Below are positions 27,046 through 37,782 of a DNA stretch of 64,000 nt, piece after piece. The stretch comes from Acidovorax soli (GTDB taxonomy: Bacteria; Pseudomonadota; Gammaproteobacteria; Burkholderiales; Burkholderiaceae_C), in the NCBI RefSeq assembly GCF_014207955.1, contig NZ_JACHLK010000004.1, forward strand, positions 62,001 to 126,000. Reading direction: 5' to 3'. The position numbers and the translations under genes are program-made. The notes below the pieces were generated by a model that saw only the letters and a program-made list of their open reading frames with translations, searched no databases and had not been told where the DNA came from. The stretch's first letter is position 1, and each line of letters begins with the position of its first letter.

Positions 27046-27162
27046 AGCACGATCGGTTGTTGCCAAAAGGCCGAACGGACCATCGGACCGCAGCCGGCAG
27101 CCCCCAAAAAATGCGCGACCCGGCGGTGGAACCGGTGGCCGCATCCCTAGAATGGCGCCACC

Positions 27163-27921
27163 ATGAACGCCACCTTGCCGCCCAATGCGTGCCCGCCCCA
27201 CTGCCGGGAATGCCGGCTGCGCAGGACGCGGGCGTTCACCCCGGTGGAGCCCGGCGTGCTGGATTTCATCGAGGGTTTTCGCGCCTCGACCCTGGCGGTG
27301 CCGGCCGGTGGCGCCCTGGTGCACGAGAACCAGGCCAACTCCCGCATGTTCACCCTGTATTCGGGTTGGGCCTTCCGCTACAAGACCCTGAGCGACGGGC
27401 GCCGCCAGATCCTGAACTTCCTGCTCCCCGGCGACCTGGTGGGCCTGCAGCAGGAGTTCGGCGACCTCTCGGCGCATGGCGTCGAAGCGGTGACCGACTG
27501 CGCCCTGTGCGTCTTCCAGAACGACAGCCTGTGGTCGGTGTTCCGCGAACACCCGCGCCTGGGCTACGACATCACCTGGCTGGCCGCCCACGAGGAAGGC
27601 CATGTGGACGACAACCTGCTGACCGCCGGGCGGCGCAATGCCACCGAGCGCCTGGCCATGCTGCTCATGCATCTGTACCGCCGGCTGGAGCGGGTGGACC
27701 TGGTGGAGGCCGATGGCTCCGTGGCGTTCCCGATCAACCAGCAGCACATGGCCGACGCGCTGGGCCTGTCGCTGGTGCACACCAACAAGAGCCTGCGGCG
27801 CCTGGCACAGCTGGGCCTGCACGAGCTGGCCAACGGCCGCCTGCGCCTGCTCAATCCCCATGCGCTCGAGCGCATCGCCGAGTACTACGACCGGCCGCCA
27901 CGCCTGCTGCCCTTGCTGTAG
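27163..27921 (+). CDS. Crp/Fnr-family transcription regulator with N-terminal Cys cluster
   Basis: The 252-residue protein has a cyclic-nucleotide-binding-like beta-roll, an FNR-type dimer helix and a C-terminal winged helix (INQQHMADALGLSLVHTNKSLRRL). Near the N-terminus Cys10, Cys14 and Cys17 (CPPHCRECRLR) and later TDCALC could hold an Fe-S cluster, but the spacing is not that of E. coli Fnr. The recognition helix lacks the E-x-x-SR of Fnr, so DNA specificity should differ from TTGAT-N4-ATCAA. It is divergent from the BLUF gene and precedes glmU by 74 bp. Confidence 0.83.
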   Translation: MNATLPPNACPPHCRECRLRRTRAFTPVEPGVLDFIEGFRASTLAVPAGGALVHENQANSRMFTLYSGWAFRYKTLSDGRRQILNFLLPGDLVGLQQEFGDLSAHGVEAVTDCALCVFQNDSLWSVFREHPRLGYDITWLAAHEEGHVDDNLLTAGRRNATERLAMLLMHLYRRLERVDLVEADGSVAFPINQQHMADALGLSLVHTNKSLRRLAQLGLHELANGRLRLLNPHALERIAEYYDRPPRLLPLL

Positions 27922-27995
27922 CCGGCGCAGCCGATAATCGGCGCACCCGTCCTCGCGAGTTCCCTGGCGCGGGGCGCCCTTTTTCCCATTTCCAG

Positions 27996-29420
<1,425 letters not shown>

Positions 29421-29441
29421 GATGGGCAGGAGGTCCGCGGC

Positions 29442-30224
29442 ATGAGCGACGACGACACCCCGCAGACGGTGGAGGCCTTGCGCGCCGAGCTGGCGCGCAG
29501 CCGCCAGCAGGTGGCCGACATGGCCGCCGCGCAGGAAGAGTTTCTGCGCGCCGTCTCGCACGATCTGCGCGCTCCTCTGCGCCACGTGACCTCGTACGGC
29601 ACGCTGGTGCGCGAGGTGCTGGGCGATCTGCCGGCCGAGGTGGTGCAGTCGCCCGCGCTGCAGGAGGCGCTGGGCTTTCTGGCCACCATGGACCAGTCGG
29701 CCCGGCGCATGGGCCTCATGATCGACGGCCTGCTGGCCATCACACGCGCCACGCGCGCGCCGCTGCGCTGTGAAACCGTGGCATTGGCCGATGCCGTGGC
29801 CCAGGCGCGCGCGGACCTGGCCGCCGCCGAGGCCGGGCGCGCGGTGCAGTGGCACCTGGCGCCCGATCTGCCGGTGCTTGATGCCGATGCCGGCCTGCTG
29901 CGCGAGCTGCTGGTGCAGGTGCTGGGCAATGCGCTCAAGTTCACGCGCGGCCAGGCCGTGGCGCAGATCCACATCGGTGCCGAACCCGTCGGCGATGGCC
30001 GCGTGGCCGTGACCGTGCGCGACAACGGCACGGGCTTCGACCCTGCGCGGGCCGGTGCGCTGTTCGGCGTGTTCCAGCGCCTGCACCGCGAGACGGAATT
30101 CGAGGGCGTGGGCACAGGCCTGGCCCTGTGCCGGGTGATCGCGCAGCGCCATGGCGCGCAGATCGCGGCTGCCGGTACGCCGGGTGAGGGCTGCACGGTC
30201 CGCCTGGAATGGCCGCAGCCCTGA
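29442..30224 (+). CDS. Small soluble histidine kinase without sensor domain
   Basis: The 260-residue protein has a short N-terminal coiled coil ([17 protein letters not shown]), an H-box [15 protein letters not shown] with His40, and a complete HATPase domain: [25 protein letters not shown]. There is no membrane helix, PAS or GAF domain, so it resembles a free-standing phytochrome-type kinase core that must get its signal from another protein. No response regulator is adjacent. AGGAGG precedes its ATG. It sits between glmU (21 bp) and cobG (start 12 bp after or 16 bp inside its end), so it is probably cotranscribed with the cob genes. Confidence 0.85.
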   Translation: MSDDDTPQTVEALRAELARSRQQVADMAAAQEEFLRAVSHDLRAPLRHVTSYGTLVREVLGDLPAEVVQSPALQEALGFLATMDQSARRMGLMIDGLLAITRATRAPLRCETVALADAVAQARADLAAAEAGRAVQWHLAPDLPVLDADAGLLRELLVQVLGNALKFTRGQAVAQIHIGAEPVGDGRVAVTVRDNGTGFDPARAGALFGVFQRLHRETEFEGVGTGLALCRVIAQRHGAQIAAAGTPGEGCTVRLEWPQP

Positions 30225-30235
30225 CCGTCCGAGGC

Positions 30236-31552
30236 ATGCCGAACCAGGGCCCTGGTGCCCGCCAACCCCTTCATACGCCGCAAGTCCAGGGCTGGTGCCC
30301 CGGTGCCTGGCAGCCCATGGCCTCGGGCGACGGGCTGGTGGTGCGCGTGCGCCCGCCGCAAGGGCGGCTGAGCCTGCACCAGGCCTGGCGGCTGGCCCGG
30401 CTGGCCGCCACGCACGGCGCAGGCATCCTGGAACTGTCCAGCCGTGCCAACGTGCAACTGCGTGGCGTGGACCCCGCACGCCATGCGGGCGTGCTGCGGG
30501 CCTTGGCGGGCTGCGGCCTGCTGGATGCCGATGCGCAGCGTGAACGCCGCCGCAATGTGGTGGTTGACCCGCTGCACCGGCCCGGCGATGGGGTGCAGGC
30601 CGCCGCCGCAGCGCTGTGGCAGGGGCTGGCCGGGGCGCAGGATCTGGATGCGTTGCCCGCCAAGTTCGGCTGGGCCATCGACGGCGGCCACGCCCCCTGG
30701 CTCGGCGAGGTGTCGGCGGACATCCGCATCGAGAACGTGCAGGGCGTCCATCCCCCGCGCTGGCAGGTGCGGCCGGCAGGCCTGCCCTGGGCCCTTGAGG
30801 CGGCGAACCCCGATCAGGCTGCTGCGGCCGGCCTGGCCCTGGCGCGCTGGTTCGCAACCCGCTGCAGCGCGCTGCGCGCAGACGGGCTGCGACCGGGGCG
30901 CCTGGCGCAGCAGACCGGCGAGATGGCGCGCCTGCGCAAGGCCGCCACGCCCGCGGCGCCCTGGCCTGCGGGCCTGCCCGCCGGCGTCGGCTGGGTCCCT
31001 GTGGCCACCCACTTACCGGCAGGGCGCCCGGTGCCCGGCCTGTTGCCTGGCATCGGCACGCTGGTGGGCGCCCCTCTGGGCCGGTTGCGGGCACAGGCCC
31101 TGGCACAGCTGGTGCAAGCCTTGCTGCGTGGCGCGGCACCGGGCCCCCTGCCTGGCTTGCGGGTCACACCCTGGCGCATGCTGCTGGTCGAATCGGACGT
31201 GCCGCCCGGCGCATGGCAGGCCGCCGACTGGGTGAGCGACCCGGGCGACGCGCGGCTGCGCGTCTCGGCCTGCACGGGGGCACCCGGCTGTCCCCAGGCC
31301 CAGGCACCCACGCTGGCATTGGCCATGGCGCTGGCGCCGCAGGTGCCGGAAGGGGCCCATCTGCACGTGGCGGGCTGCGCCAAGGGCTGCGCGCGCCAGG
31401 CGCCCGCCAGCGTCACCTTGCGCGCGGAAGCCGCCCCGAACGGGCCGGTCTTTGCCGTCATCCGGCAAGGGCGCGCTGCAGACGCAGCGATCGGCCATGT
31501 GGACCTGTCCGCACTGCAGGACAATCCCGGCCTGTTGTTTGAAAAAAATTGA
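30236..31552 (+). CDS. cobG: Precorrin-3B synthase (aerobic)
   Basis: CobG is the O2-dependent monooxygenase that converts precorrin-3A to precorrin-3B and marks the aerobic cobalamin route. The 438-residue protein has the nitrite/sulfite-reductase half-domain N-terminus [20 protein letters not shown]. It also has Fe4S4 ligands in [14 protein letters not shown] and [14 protein letters not shown] 30209, inside the kinase gene, is a possible alternative start adding nine residues. It leads cobGHIJ and its TGA overlaps the cobH ATG (TGATG at 31550-31554). Confidence 0.92.
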   Translation: MPNQGPGARQPLHTPQVQGWCPGAWQPMASGDGLVVRVRPPQGRLSLHQAWRLARLAATHGAGILELSSRANVQLRGVDPARHAGVLRALAGCGLLDADAQRERRRNVVVDPLHRPGDGVQAAAAALWQGLAGAQDLDALPAKFGWAIDGGHAPWLGEVSADIRIENVQGVHPPRWQVRPAGLPWALEAANPDQAAAAGLALARWFATRCSALRADGLRPGRLAQQTGEMARLRKAATPAAPWPAGLPAGVGWVPVATHLPAGRPVPGLLPGIGTLVGAPLGRLRAQALAQLVQALLRGAAPGPLPGLRVTPWRMLLVESDVPPGAWQAADWVSDPGDARLRVSACTGAPGCPQAQAPTLALAMALAPQVPEGAHLHVAGCAKGCARQAPASVTLRAEAAPNGPVFAVIRQGRAADAAIGHVDLSALQDNPGLLFEKN

Positions 31553-32181
31553 TGCTGCACCGCTACGAAACCGATGGCGCCGAGATCTACCGGCAGTCGT
31601 TCGCCACCATCCGCCGCGAGGCGGCCCTTGCCCGCTTCAACCCCGCCGAAGAGCGCGTGGTGGTGCGCATGATCCACGCGGCCGGCATGGTCGAGCTCGC
31701 GCCCCATGTGGCCTTCTCGCCCGGCATGGCGGAGGCGGCCGAAGCAGCGCTGCGCGGCGGCGCCCCGGTGCTGTGCGACGTGCGCATGGTCAGCGAGGGC
31801 ATCACGCGCCACCGCCTGCCCGCCCACAACCGCGTGCTCTGCACGCTGCAGGACGAGCGCGTTGCGGCGCTGGCCCACGAGATGGGCACCACCCGCAGCG
31901 CCGCCGCGGTGGAGATGTGGCGGCCAGACCTGGCGGGGGCCGTCGTGGCCATCGGCAATGCGCCCACGGCGCTGTTCCACTTGCTCAATCTGCTGCGCCA
32001 GCCCGATTGCCCGCGCCCTGCAGCCATCATCGGCTGCCCGGTGGGCTTTGTCGGCGCGATGGAGTCCAAGGAGGCGCTGATGCAGGACCTGCCCGTGCCC
32101 GCAATGGTCGTGCGCGGCCGCCTGGGCGGTTCGGCCATGACCGTGGCCGCCATCAACGCCCTGGCCAGCCATGCCGAGTGA
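31552..32181 (+). CDS. cobH: Precorrin-8X methylmutase
   Basis: CobH moves a methyl group from C11 to C12, turning precorrin-8X into hydrogenobyrinate. The 209-residue protein shows VVRMIHAAGMVELAPHVAFS, with the catalytic His in MIHAAG, and CDVRMVSEGITR, NAPTALFHLL and GCPVGFVGAMESKEAL. Its start shares one base with the cobG stop and its end overlaps cobI by 11 bp. Confidence 0.95.
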   Translation: MLHRYETDGAEIYRQSFATIRREAALARFNPAEERVVVRMIHAAGMVELAPHVAFSPGMAEAAEAALRGGAPVLCDVRMVSEGITRHRLPAHNRVLCTLQDERVAALAHEMGTTRSAAAVEMWRPDLAGAVVAIGNAPTALFHLLNLLRQPDCPRPAAIIGCPVGFVGAMESKEALMQDLPVPAMVVRGRLGGSAMTVAAINALASHAE

Positions 32182-32941
32182 GGGCATGGCAGTGGCGCAG
32201 GCGGCGCCCGGCATCGTCTGCGTAGGCCTGGGCCCCGGCGACCCGGAGCTGATGTCGGTGAAGGCGCACCGGCTGGTGCGCCATGCGCGCCATGTGGCCT
32301 TCTTCCGCAAGAAGGGACGCCCGGGCAAGGCACGCCAGGTGGTGGACGGCCTGCTCGCGCCCGCCGCCACCGAATACCCCATGGAGTACCCCGTGACCAC
32401 CGAGCTGCCGGTGGACAGCCCGGAGTACGTGGCCCAGCTCGCGGCGTTCTACGACGACTGGTGCGCCCAGCTGGAAACCCTGGCGCGCAGCGAGCAGGTG
32501 GTGGTGCTCTGCGAGGGCGACCCCTTTCTCTACGGCTCCTTCATGCACCTGTACACCCGGCTGCGCGAGCGCGCCGCCGTGCGCCTGGAGGTGGTGCCCG
32601 GCATTCCGGGCATGGTGGGCTGCTGGCACGCCACGGGCGAGCCCATCACCTGGGGCGACGACGTGCTCAGCGTGATGACGGGCACCCTGCCCGAGGACGA
32701 GCTGGTGCGGCGCATGCAGACCGCCGACGCGCTGGTGGTGATGAAGGTCGGGCGCAACCTGCCGCGCATCCGCCGGGCCCTGCAGCGCACGGGCCGGCTC
32801 GATGCCGCCTGGCTGGTGCAGAACGGCACCACGGCCAGCGAGCAGGTGGCGAAGTTGACCGCGGTGAGCGACGAGGCCTGCCCCTATTTCGCCATCGTGC
32901 TGGTGCATGGCCAGGGCCGCCGGCCGGAGGTCGCCTGGTGA
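32171..32941 (+). CDS. cobI: Precorrin-2 C20-methyltransferase
   Basis: CobI adds the C20 methyl group to precorrin-2 using SAM, the committed step towards the corrin. The 256-residue tetrapyrrole methylase has VGLGPGDPELMSVKA (SAM loop), VVVLCEGDPFLYGSF, VVPGIPGMVGCWH and VMKVGRNLPRI. Two starts are possible: ATG 32171 inside cobH, or ATG 32186 with a closer GAGGG site; the shorter form loses only MPSEG. Its TGA overlaps the cobJ GTG. Confidence 0.94.
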   Translation: MPSEGMAVAQAAPGIVCVGLGPGDPELMSVKAHRLVRHARHVAFFRKKGRPGKARQVVDGLLAPAATEYPMEYPVTTELPVDSPEYVAQLAAFYDDWCAQLETLARSEQVVVLCEGDPFLYGSFMHLYTRLRERAAVRLEVVPGIPGMVGCWHATGEPITWGDDVLSVMTGTLPEDELVRRMQTADALVVMKVGRNLPRIRRALQRTGRLDAAWLVQNGTTASEQVAKLTAVSDEACPYFAIVLVHGQGRRPEVAW

Positions 32942-33762
32942 GCGCCGCACATGGCGCGGGCCGCCTGGCCATCGCAGGCCTGGGCCCGGGTGCGCTGGCG
33001 CAGGTCACACCCGAGGTCGCCACTGCGCTGCAGGCCGCGACCGATGTGGTGGGTTACCTGCCCTATGTGGAGCGGGCCCGGGCCTTGCTGCAGGAGCGCG
33101 GTGGGGCGGCTGCCGTGGCCTGGCATGCCTCGGACAACCGGGTCGAACTGGCGCGGGCGCGCCAGGCCCTGGCGCTGGCCGCACAGGGGCGGCAGGTGGT
33201 GGTCGTCTCCTCGGGCGACCCAGGGGTGTTTGCCATGGCGTCCGCGGTGTTCGAGGCCATCGAGCAGGCGCCGACCGAACAGGCCGCCGCCTGGCAGGCG
33301 CTGGATGTGCAGGTGCTGCCCGGCATCACCGCCATGCTGGCCGCCGCGGCGCGGGCCGGTGCGCCGCTGGGCCACGATTTCTGCTGCATCAACCTCTCGG
33401 ACAACCTCAAGCCCTGGCCGGTGATAGCGCGGCGCGTGCAGCTGGCGGCCGAGGCCGACTTCGCCATGGCCTTCTATAACCCGAGTTCACGCAGCCGGCC
33501 CGAGGGCTTTGTGCGCCTGCTGGCCTTGCTGCGCGCGCACTGCGAGCCCGGCCGCCTGCTGGTGTTTGCGCGCGCCGTGTCCACGCCCGACGAGGCGCTG
33601 CGGGTGTGCACGCTGGCCGAGGCCATGCCCGAGATGGCCGACATGCGCACCGTGGTGCTGGTGGGCAACAGCAGCACGCGGCAGGTGGGGCGATGGGTCT
33701 ACACCCCGCGCTTCTACGGGCTGGAGGGCGCCACGCCGGCCTCAGCAGGCAGCGAGCCATGA
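32938..33762 (+). CDS. cobJ: Precorrin-3B C17-methyltransferase
   Basis: CobJ methylates C17 and drives ring contraction, giving precorrin-4. The 274-residue protein shows LAIAGLGPGALAQVTPEV, VVGYLPYVE, VVVVSSGDPGVFAMA, VLPGITAMLAAAARAGAPLGHDF and FYNPSSRSRPE. The start is GTG 32938, overlapping the cobI stop by four bases (GTGA). Its last 49 bases overlap the 3' end of cobK on the other strand. Confidence 0.94.
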   Translation: MSAAHGAGRLAIAGLGPGALAQVTPEVATALQAATDVVGYLPYVERARALLQERGGAAAVAWHASDNRVELARARQALALAAQGRQVVVVSSGDPGVFAMASAVFEAIEQAPTEQAAAWQALDVQVLPGITAMLAAAARAGAPLGHDFCCINLSDNLKPWPVIARRVQLAAEADFAMAFYNPSSRSRPEGFVRLLALLRAHCEPGRLLVFARAVSTPDEALRVCTLAEAMPEMADMRTVVLVGNSSTRQVGRWVYTPRFYGLEGATPASAGSEP

Positions 33763-34490
33763 GCAATCCACTGCAGTACGGCACCCACGTCCTCGGTGCG
33801 CGGGCGCGGCGGCAGCGGCGGGCGTTGCACCATCACCACCGGCAGGCCCAGCGCGCGTGCCGCCAGCAGCTTGCCGCGCGTGGCCTCGCCGCCGGCGTTC
33901 TTGGCCACCAGCCAGGTGATGCCATGGGCCTGCAGCAGCGCCTGGTCGTGCGCGGCGCTGAAGGGGCCGCGGCCCAGCACCACCGTGCTGTCGGCCAGCG
34001 GCAGGCTGCCCGGCGCGGGCGCATCCACCAGGCGCAGCAGGTAGTGGTGTTGGCCATGGTTTGCAAAGGCATCCAGCTGTTTGCGCCCGATGGCGAGGAA
34101 CACCCGGGCCGGCGCCTCGGGCAGGGCCTGGGCTGCCGCCGCCATGTCCGGCACGTCCACCCAGTGGTCGCCCGCCTGGGCCTGCCAGGGGGCGCGCTCC
34201 AGCGCCAGCAACGGCGTCCCGGTGGCCTCGCAGGCGGCACAGGCGTTGCGGCTCATCTGTGCGGCAAAGGGATGGGTGGCATCCACCAGGTGGGTGATGC
34301 CCTGGCTGCGGATGAACTGCGCGAGCCCTGCGGCACCGCCAAAGCCGCCGCAGCGCGTGGGCAGGGGCTGCGCCATGGGGGCCTGCGTGGCACCGGCGTA
34401 GGAAAAAATGGCGGGTATCTGAGCCTGGTGCAGGGCCTGCGCCAACTGGCTGGCGCCGCTGGTGCCGCCCAGCAGGAGAACATGTGTCAT
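33714..34490 (-). CDS. cobK: Precorrin-6A reductase
   Basis: CobK uses NADPH to reduce precorrin-6A to the dihydro form. The 258-residue protein starts MTHVLLLGGTSGASQLAQAL and has GITHLVDATHPFAAQMSRNA, VFLAIGRKQLDAF, LGRGPFSAAHDQALL and WLVAKNAGGEATRGKL, all family-typical. It is antisense within an otherwise plus-strand cob cluster. Its ATG complement (34488-34490) overlaps the cobL ATG (34489-34491) by two bases, and its tail overlaps cobJ. There is therefore no room for a conventional promoter outside cobL coding sequence. Confidence 0.93.
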   Translation of the reverse strand: MTHVLLLGGTSGASQLAQALHQAQIPAIFSYAGATQAPMAQPLPTRCGGFGGAAGLAQFIRSQGITHLVDATHPFAAQMSRNACAACEATGTPLLALERAPWQAQAGDHWVDVPDMAAAAQALPEAPARVFLAIGRKQLDAFANHGQHHYLLRLVDAPAPGSLPLADSTVVLGRGPFSAAHDQALLQAHGITWLVAKNAGGEATRGKLLAARALGLPVVMVQRPPLPPRPRTEDVGAVLQWIAHGSLPAEAGVAPSSP

Positions 34491-35682
34491 GGCTGATCCG
34501 TGGTTGACATTGGTGGGCCTGAACGAAGATGGGTTGGACGGGCTGGTGCCCGCCGCGCGCCAGGCCCTGGACCAGGCCCAGGTGATTGTCGGTGGCCCGC
34601 GCCATCTGGCGCTGGCGCAGGCCGGCGAGCGCGGCCGCCCCTGGCCCGTGCCGTTCGACGTCGCCCCCGTGCTGGCCCTGCGCGGGCAGCGCGTGGTGGT
34701 GCTGGCCTCGGGCGACCCGTTCTGGTTCGGCGCGGGCGGCAGCTTGGCAGCACACCTGGCACCGCACGAGTGGCGCTGCCATGCGCAGCCTTCGACATTC
34801 TCGCTGGTCGCCGCCCGCCTGGGCTGGCGGCTGGAGGCCACCGATTGCCTGGGTCTGCACGCGAGCCCCATCGAGCAACTGTTGCCGCGCCTGGTGCCGG
34901 GCGGGCAGTGCATCGTGCTGCTGCGCGATGGCATGGCCGTGGCCGAGCTGGCCGCCTGGCTGGTGCAGGAAGGTTGGGGTGCGAGCGCGCTGTGGGTGAT
35001 GGAGTCCGTGGGTGGTCCGCGCGAGCGCTGCCGCACCCTGCGCGCGGCCGAGGCCGGCGCTGTGCTGGCGGCCGACCCGGCCCGGGCACCGGTCGCGGTT
35101 GCGCTGCAGGCCATGGGTGGCCCGGCCTTGCCCCAGGTGCCCGGGCGCGACGATGCCTGGTATGCCCACGACGGCCAGATCACCAAGGCCCCGGCGCGGG
35201 CGCTCACGCTGGCGGCCCTGGCGCCGCGGCGTGGCGAACGGCTGTGGGACATCGGCGGGGGCTCGGGCTCCGTGGCCGTGGAATGGTGCCTGGCCGGCGG
35301 CCTGGCCACCAGCGTGGAGCAGCATGCGGCGCGGGCCGACAACATCCGCCGCAATGCCCTGCGCTTTGGCCTGCAGCCCGCGCTGCAGGTGGTGCAGGGC
35401 CTGGCGCCCGAGGCGCTGCAGGGACTGGCGCCACCCCAGGCCGTGTTTGTCGGGGGCGGGTTCGATGCGGCTCTGTTCGCCGCCCTGGGTGCCCTGGTGC
35501 CTGCCGGCTGCCGGCTGGTGGTCAATGCCGTAACGCTGGAAACCGAAGCCCTGCTGGCGCAACTGCATGCCCAGCATGGCGGCCAGTTGCTGCGGCTGGA
35601 GCTGTCCAGCGCCGAGCCGCTGGGGCGCATGCGCAGCTGGAAGGCGGCGCGCCCCCTGGTGCAGTGGAGCTGGCGGTGGTGA
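34489..35682 (+). CDS. cobL: Precorrin-6Y C5,15-methyltransferase (decarboxylating)
   Basis: CobL methylates C5 and C15 and decarboxylates the C12 acetate. The 397-residue fusion has an N-terminal CbiE-type tetrapyrrole methylase (LTLVGLNEDGLDGL, VVVLASGDPFWFGAGG, STFSLVAARLGW) and, after about residue 225, a CbiT Rossmann domain. The CbiT part shows GQITKAPARALTLAALAP, LWDIGGGSGSVAVEW and VFVGGGFD. ATG 34489 is used; in-frame 34462 would read deep into cobK. Its TGA overlaps the cobE GTG. Confidence 0.93.
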   Translation: MADPWLTLVGLNEDGLDGLVPAARQALDQAQVIVGGPRHLALAQAGERGRPWPVPFDVAPVLALRGQRVVVLASGDPFWFGAGGSLAAHLAPHEWRCHAQPSTFSLVAARLGWRLEATDCLGLHASPIEQLLPRLVPGGQCIVLLRDGMAVAELAAWLVQEGWGASALWVMESVGGPRERCRTLRAAEAGAVLAADPARAPVAVALQAMGGPALPQVPGRDDAWYAHDGQITKAPARALTLAALAPRRGERLWDIGGGSGSVAVEWCLAGGLATSVEQHAARADNIRRNALRFGLQPALQVVQGLAPEALQGLAPPQAVFVGGGFDAALFAALGALVPAGCRLVVNAVTLETEALLAQLHAQHGGQLLRLELSSAEPLGRMRSWKAARPLVQWSWRW

Positions 35683-36143
35683 CGGCCAGCACACCCGGAC
35701 ACGCCTGCCTGGTGCTGGGTGTGGGCCTGAGGGCGCATGCCACTGCTGCCACCCTGCGGGGCCTGTGGCAGCAGGCAAAGGCGCTGCTGCCCGCACCGGC
35801 GGATGGTTTTTGCTCCCTGGCCGTGCTGGAAGGCAAGGAGCAGCATCCGGCCTTGGCCGGTTGGCGGGTCCCGGTGCTGGCCCTGCCGTTGGAATCCCTG
35901 CGCCACCAGCCGGTGGCCACGCAGTCTGCGCGTCTGATAGCCCGTTATGGCACCGGCAGCGTGGCCGAAGCCGCAGCGCTGGCCGCCGCCGGGCCCCAGG
36001 CCCAACTGCTGCTGCCGCGCCGGGTGGCGCAGGACGGCAGTGCCACGCTGGCCGTGGCACGGCGCCGCGTGGCGCCTCTTGATTGTTGTATTGCAGCGGC
36101 ATGCCGTGCCGCCGCGCTGTCCCAAGGAGCAACGGCACCATGA
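35679..36143 (+). CDS. cobE: CobE / CbiG C-terminal-domain protein
   Basis: The 154-residue protein corresponds to the CbiG C-terminal fold found alone as CobE in aerobic cobalamin producers: [44 protein letters not shown], and [21 protein letters not shown]. Its exact role is not settled; it binds corrin intermediates in Pseudomonas. The start is GTG 35679 in a GTGA overlap with cobL, and its stop overlaps cobM (ATGA). A GTG at 35676 is an equally legal start. Confidence 0.85.
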   Translation: MTASTPGHACLVLGVGLRAHATAATLRGLWQQAKALLPAPADGFCSLAVLEGKEQHPALAGWRVPVLALPLESLRHQPVATQSARLIARYGTGSVAEAAALAAAGPQAQLLLPRRVAQDGSATLAVARRRVAPLDCCIAAACRAAALSQGATAP

Positions 36144-36976
36144 CCGTGCATTTCATCGGCGCCGGTCCCGGCGCGGCCGACCTCATCACCGTGCGCGGGC
36201 GCGACCTCATGGGCCGCTGCCCGGTCTGCCTGTACGCCGGCTCGCTGATCCCGCGTGAGCTGCTCGCGCACTGCCCGCCCGGCGCGCACATCGTCAATAC
36301 CGCGGCCATGGACCTCGACGCCATCATGGCCGAGATATCCGCCGCCCACGCGCGCGGCCAGGACGTGGCGCGCCTGCATTCGGGCGACCTGTCGGTCTGG
36401 TCTGCCATGGGCGAGCAACTGCGGCGCCTGCGCGCGGCGGGCATCGACTACACCGTGACGCCTGGCGTGCCTTCGTTCGCTGCCGCTGCGGCCACCTTGG
36501 GTGCGGAGCTCACGCTGCCCGGCCTGTGCCAGTCGGTGGTGCTCACGCGCACCTCGGGCCGCGCCACCGCCATGCCCGAGGGCGAGAACCTGGCCGCCTT
36601 TGCCGCCACGGGTGCAGTGCTGGCCATCCACCTGTCCATCCACGTGGCCGAGAAGGTGCAGGCCGAGCTGCTGCCGCACTATGGCGCCGACTGCCCGGCG
36701 GCCATCGTCTGGCGCGCCAGCTGGCCCGACGAGACCGTCGTACGCACGACCGTGGGCGCGCTGGCGCAGGCGGTGGCCAGCAGCATGGAACGCACGGCGC
36801 TGATCCTGGTCGGGCGCAGCCTGCAGGCCGAGGCGTTTGCCGAAAGCCGGCTCTATGCGGCCGACTACGACCGCCGCTACCGCCCCCTGGGCACGGCGCC
36901 GCGCTTTCCGGCGCCCGAGGGCGTGGCGCTGGACACCGCCCGCGACCAGCCGCTGGACCGGGCCTCCCGCCCATGA
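36140..36976 (+). CDS. cobM: Precorrin-4 C11-methyltransferase
   Basis: CobM adds the C11 methyl group to precorrin-4. The 278-residue protein is a clear family member: [62 protein letters not shown] and [15 protein letters not shown]. It overlaps cobE and cobF by four bases on each side (ATGA), indicating tight translational coupling. Confidence 0.95.
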   Translation: MTVHFIGAGPGAADLITVRGRDLMGRCPVCLYAGSLIPRELLAHCPPGAHIVNTAAMDLDAIMAEISAAHARGQDVARLHSGDLSVWSAMGEQLRRLRAAGIDYTVTPGVPSFAAAAATLGAELTLPGLCQSVVLTRTSGRATAMPEGENLAAFAATGAVLAIHLSIHVAEKVQAELLPHYGADCPAAIVWRASWPDETVVRTTVGALAQAVASSMERTALILVGRSLQAEAFAESRLYAADYDRRYRPLGTAPRFPAPEGVALDTARDQPLDRASRP

Positions 36977-37782
36977 ACGCCGGCCGCAGCCTGCCGCCGG
37001 TGGCCCTGGCTCTGATCGGCATCGGCACGGGCAACCCCGACCACCTCACGCGCCAGGCGGTCGCGGCCATGAACGCGGCCGACCTGATCCTGCTGCCGCA
37101 CAAGGGCGAAGACAAGGCCGAGCTGGCCGCCCTGCGCCAGGCGCTGTGCGATGCGGTGCTGGTGGCCCCCGCGCCGCGCATCGCCGGCTTCGACATGCCC
37201 GTGCGCCGCAGCGCGGGCGACGACTACCTGGTGCAGGTCGACGAATGGCATGCCGCCATCGCCCGCTGCTGGCAGGACGCCATCGCGGGGGCCACCGACA
37301 GCCCGGCGCCCGAGGCCGTCCTGCGCGTGGCCCTGCTGGTCTGGGGCGACCCGGCCCTGTACGACAGCACGCTGCGCATCGCGGCGCGCATGCAGCCCGC
37401 GCCGGTGCGGGTGGAGGTGGTGGCCGGCATCACCTCGGTGCAGGCGCTGGCGGCCGCGCACGCGGTGCCCTTGAACGACATCGGCCAGCCCTTCGTGGTG
37501 ACCACCGGCCGCCAGCTGCGCGAACAAGGCTGGCCTGCCGGCGTGGACACGGCCGTGGTGATGCTCGACGGGCAATGCAGCTTCGAGGCGCTGGCCCCCG
37601 AGGGCCTGCACATCTGGTGGGGGGCCTACCTGGGCATGCCCCAGCAGTTGCTGGACAGCGGGCCCCTGGCCGAGGCCGGCCCGCGCATCGCGCACACGCG
37701 TGCCGCTGCGCGCGCGCAGCATGGCTGGATCATGGACATCTACCTGCTGCGGCGTGCCGCCCAGCCGGTGTCAGCGGTCTGA
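36973..37782 (+). CDS. cobF: Precorrin-6A synthase (deacetylating)
   Basis: CobF adds the C1 methyl group and releases the acetyl fragment extruded at ring contraction; it is specific to the aerobic pathway. The 269-residue protein has [53 protein letters not shown] and [19 protein letters not shown]. With CobG it makes the aerobic assignment secure. It ends the plus-strand cob run, and its last 12 bases overlap the end of the convergent diguanylate cyclase gene. Confidence 0.94.
   Translation: MNAGRSLPPVALALIGIGTGNPDHLTRQAVAAMNAADLILLPHKGEDKAELAALRQALCDAVLVAPAPRIAGFDMPVRRSAGDDYLVQVDEWHAAIARCWQDAIAGATDSPAPEAVLRVALLVWGDPALYDSTLRIAARMQPAPVRVEVVAGITSVQALAAAHAVPLNDIGQPFVVTTGRQLREQGWPAGVDTAVVMLDGQCSFEALAPEGLHIWWGAYLGMPQQLLDSGPLAEAGPRIAHTRAAARAQHGWIMDIYLLRRAAQPVSAV

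Noticed and set aside
33714..36444. Long minus-strand frames extending upstream of cobK
   Set aside because: CobK begins at MTHVLLLGG (34490); the extension is antisense to cobL, cobE and cobM, which have unmistakable motifs.
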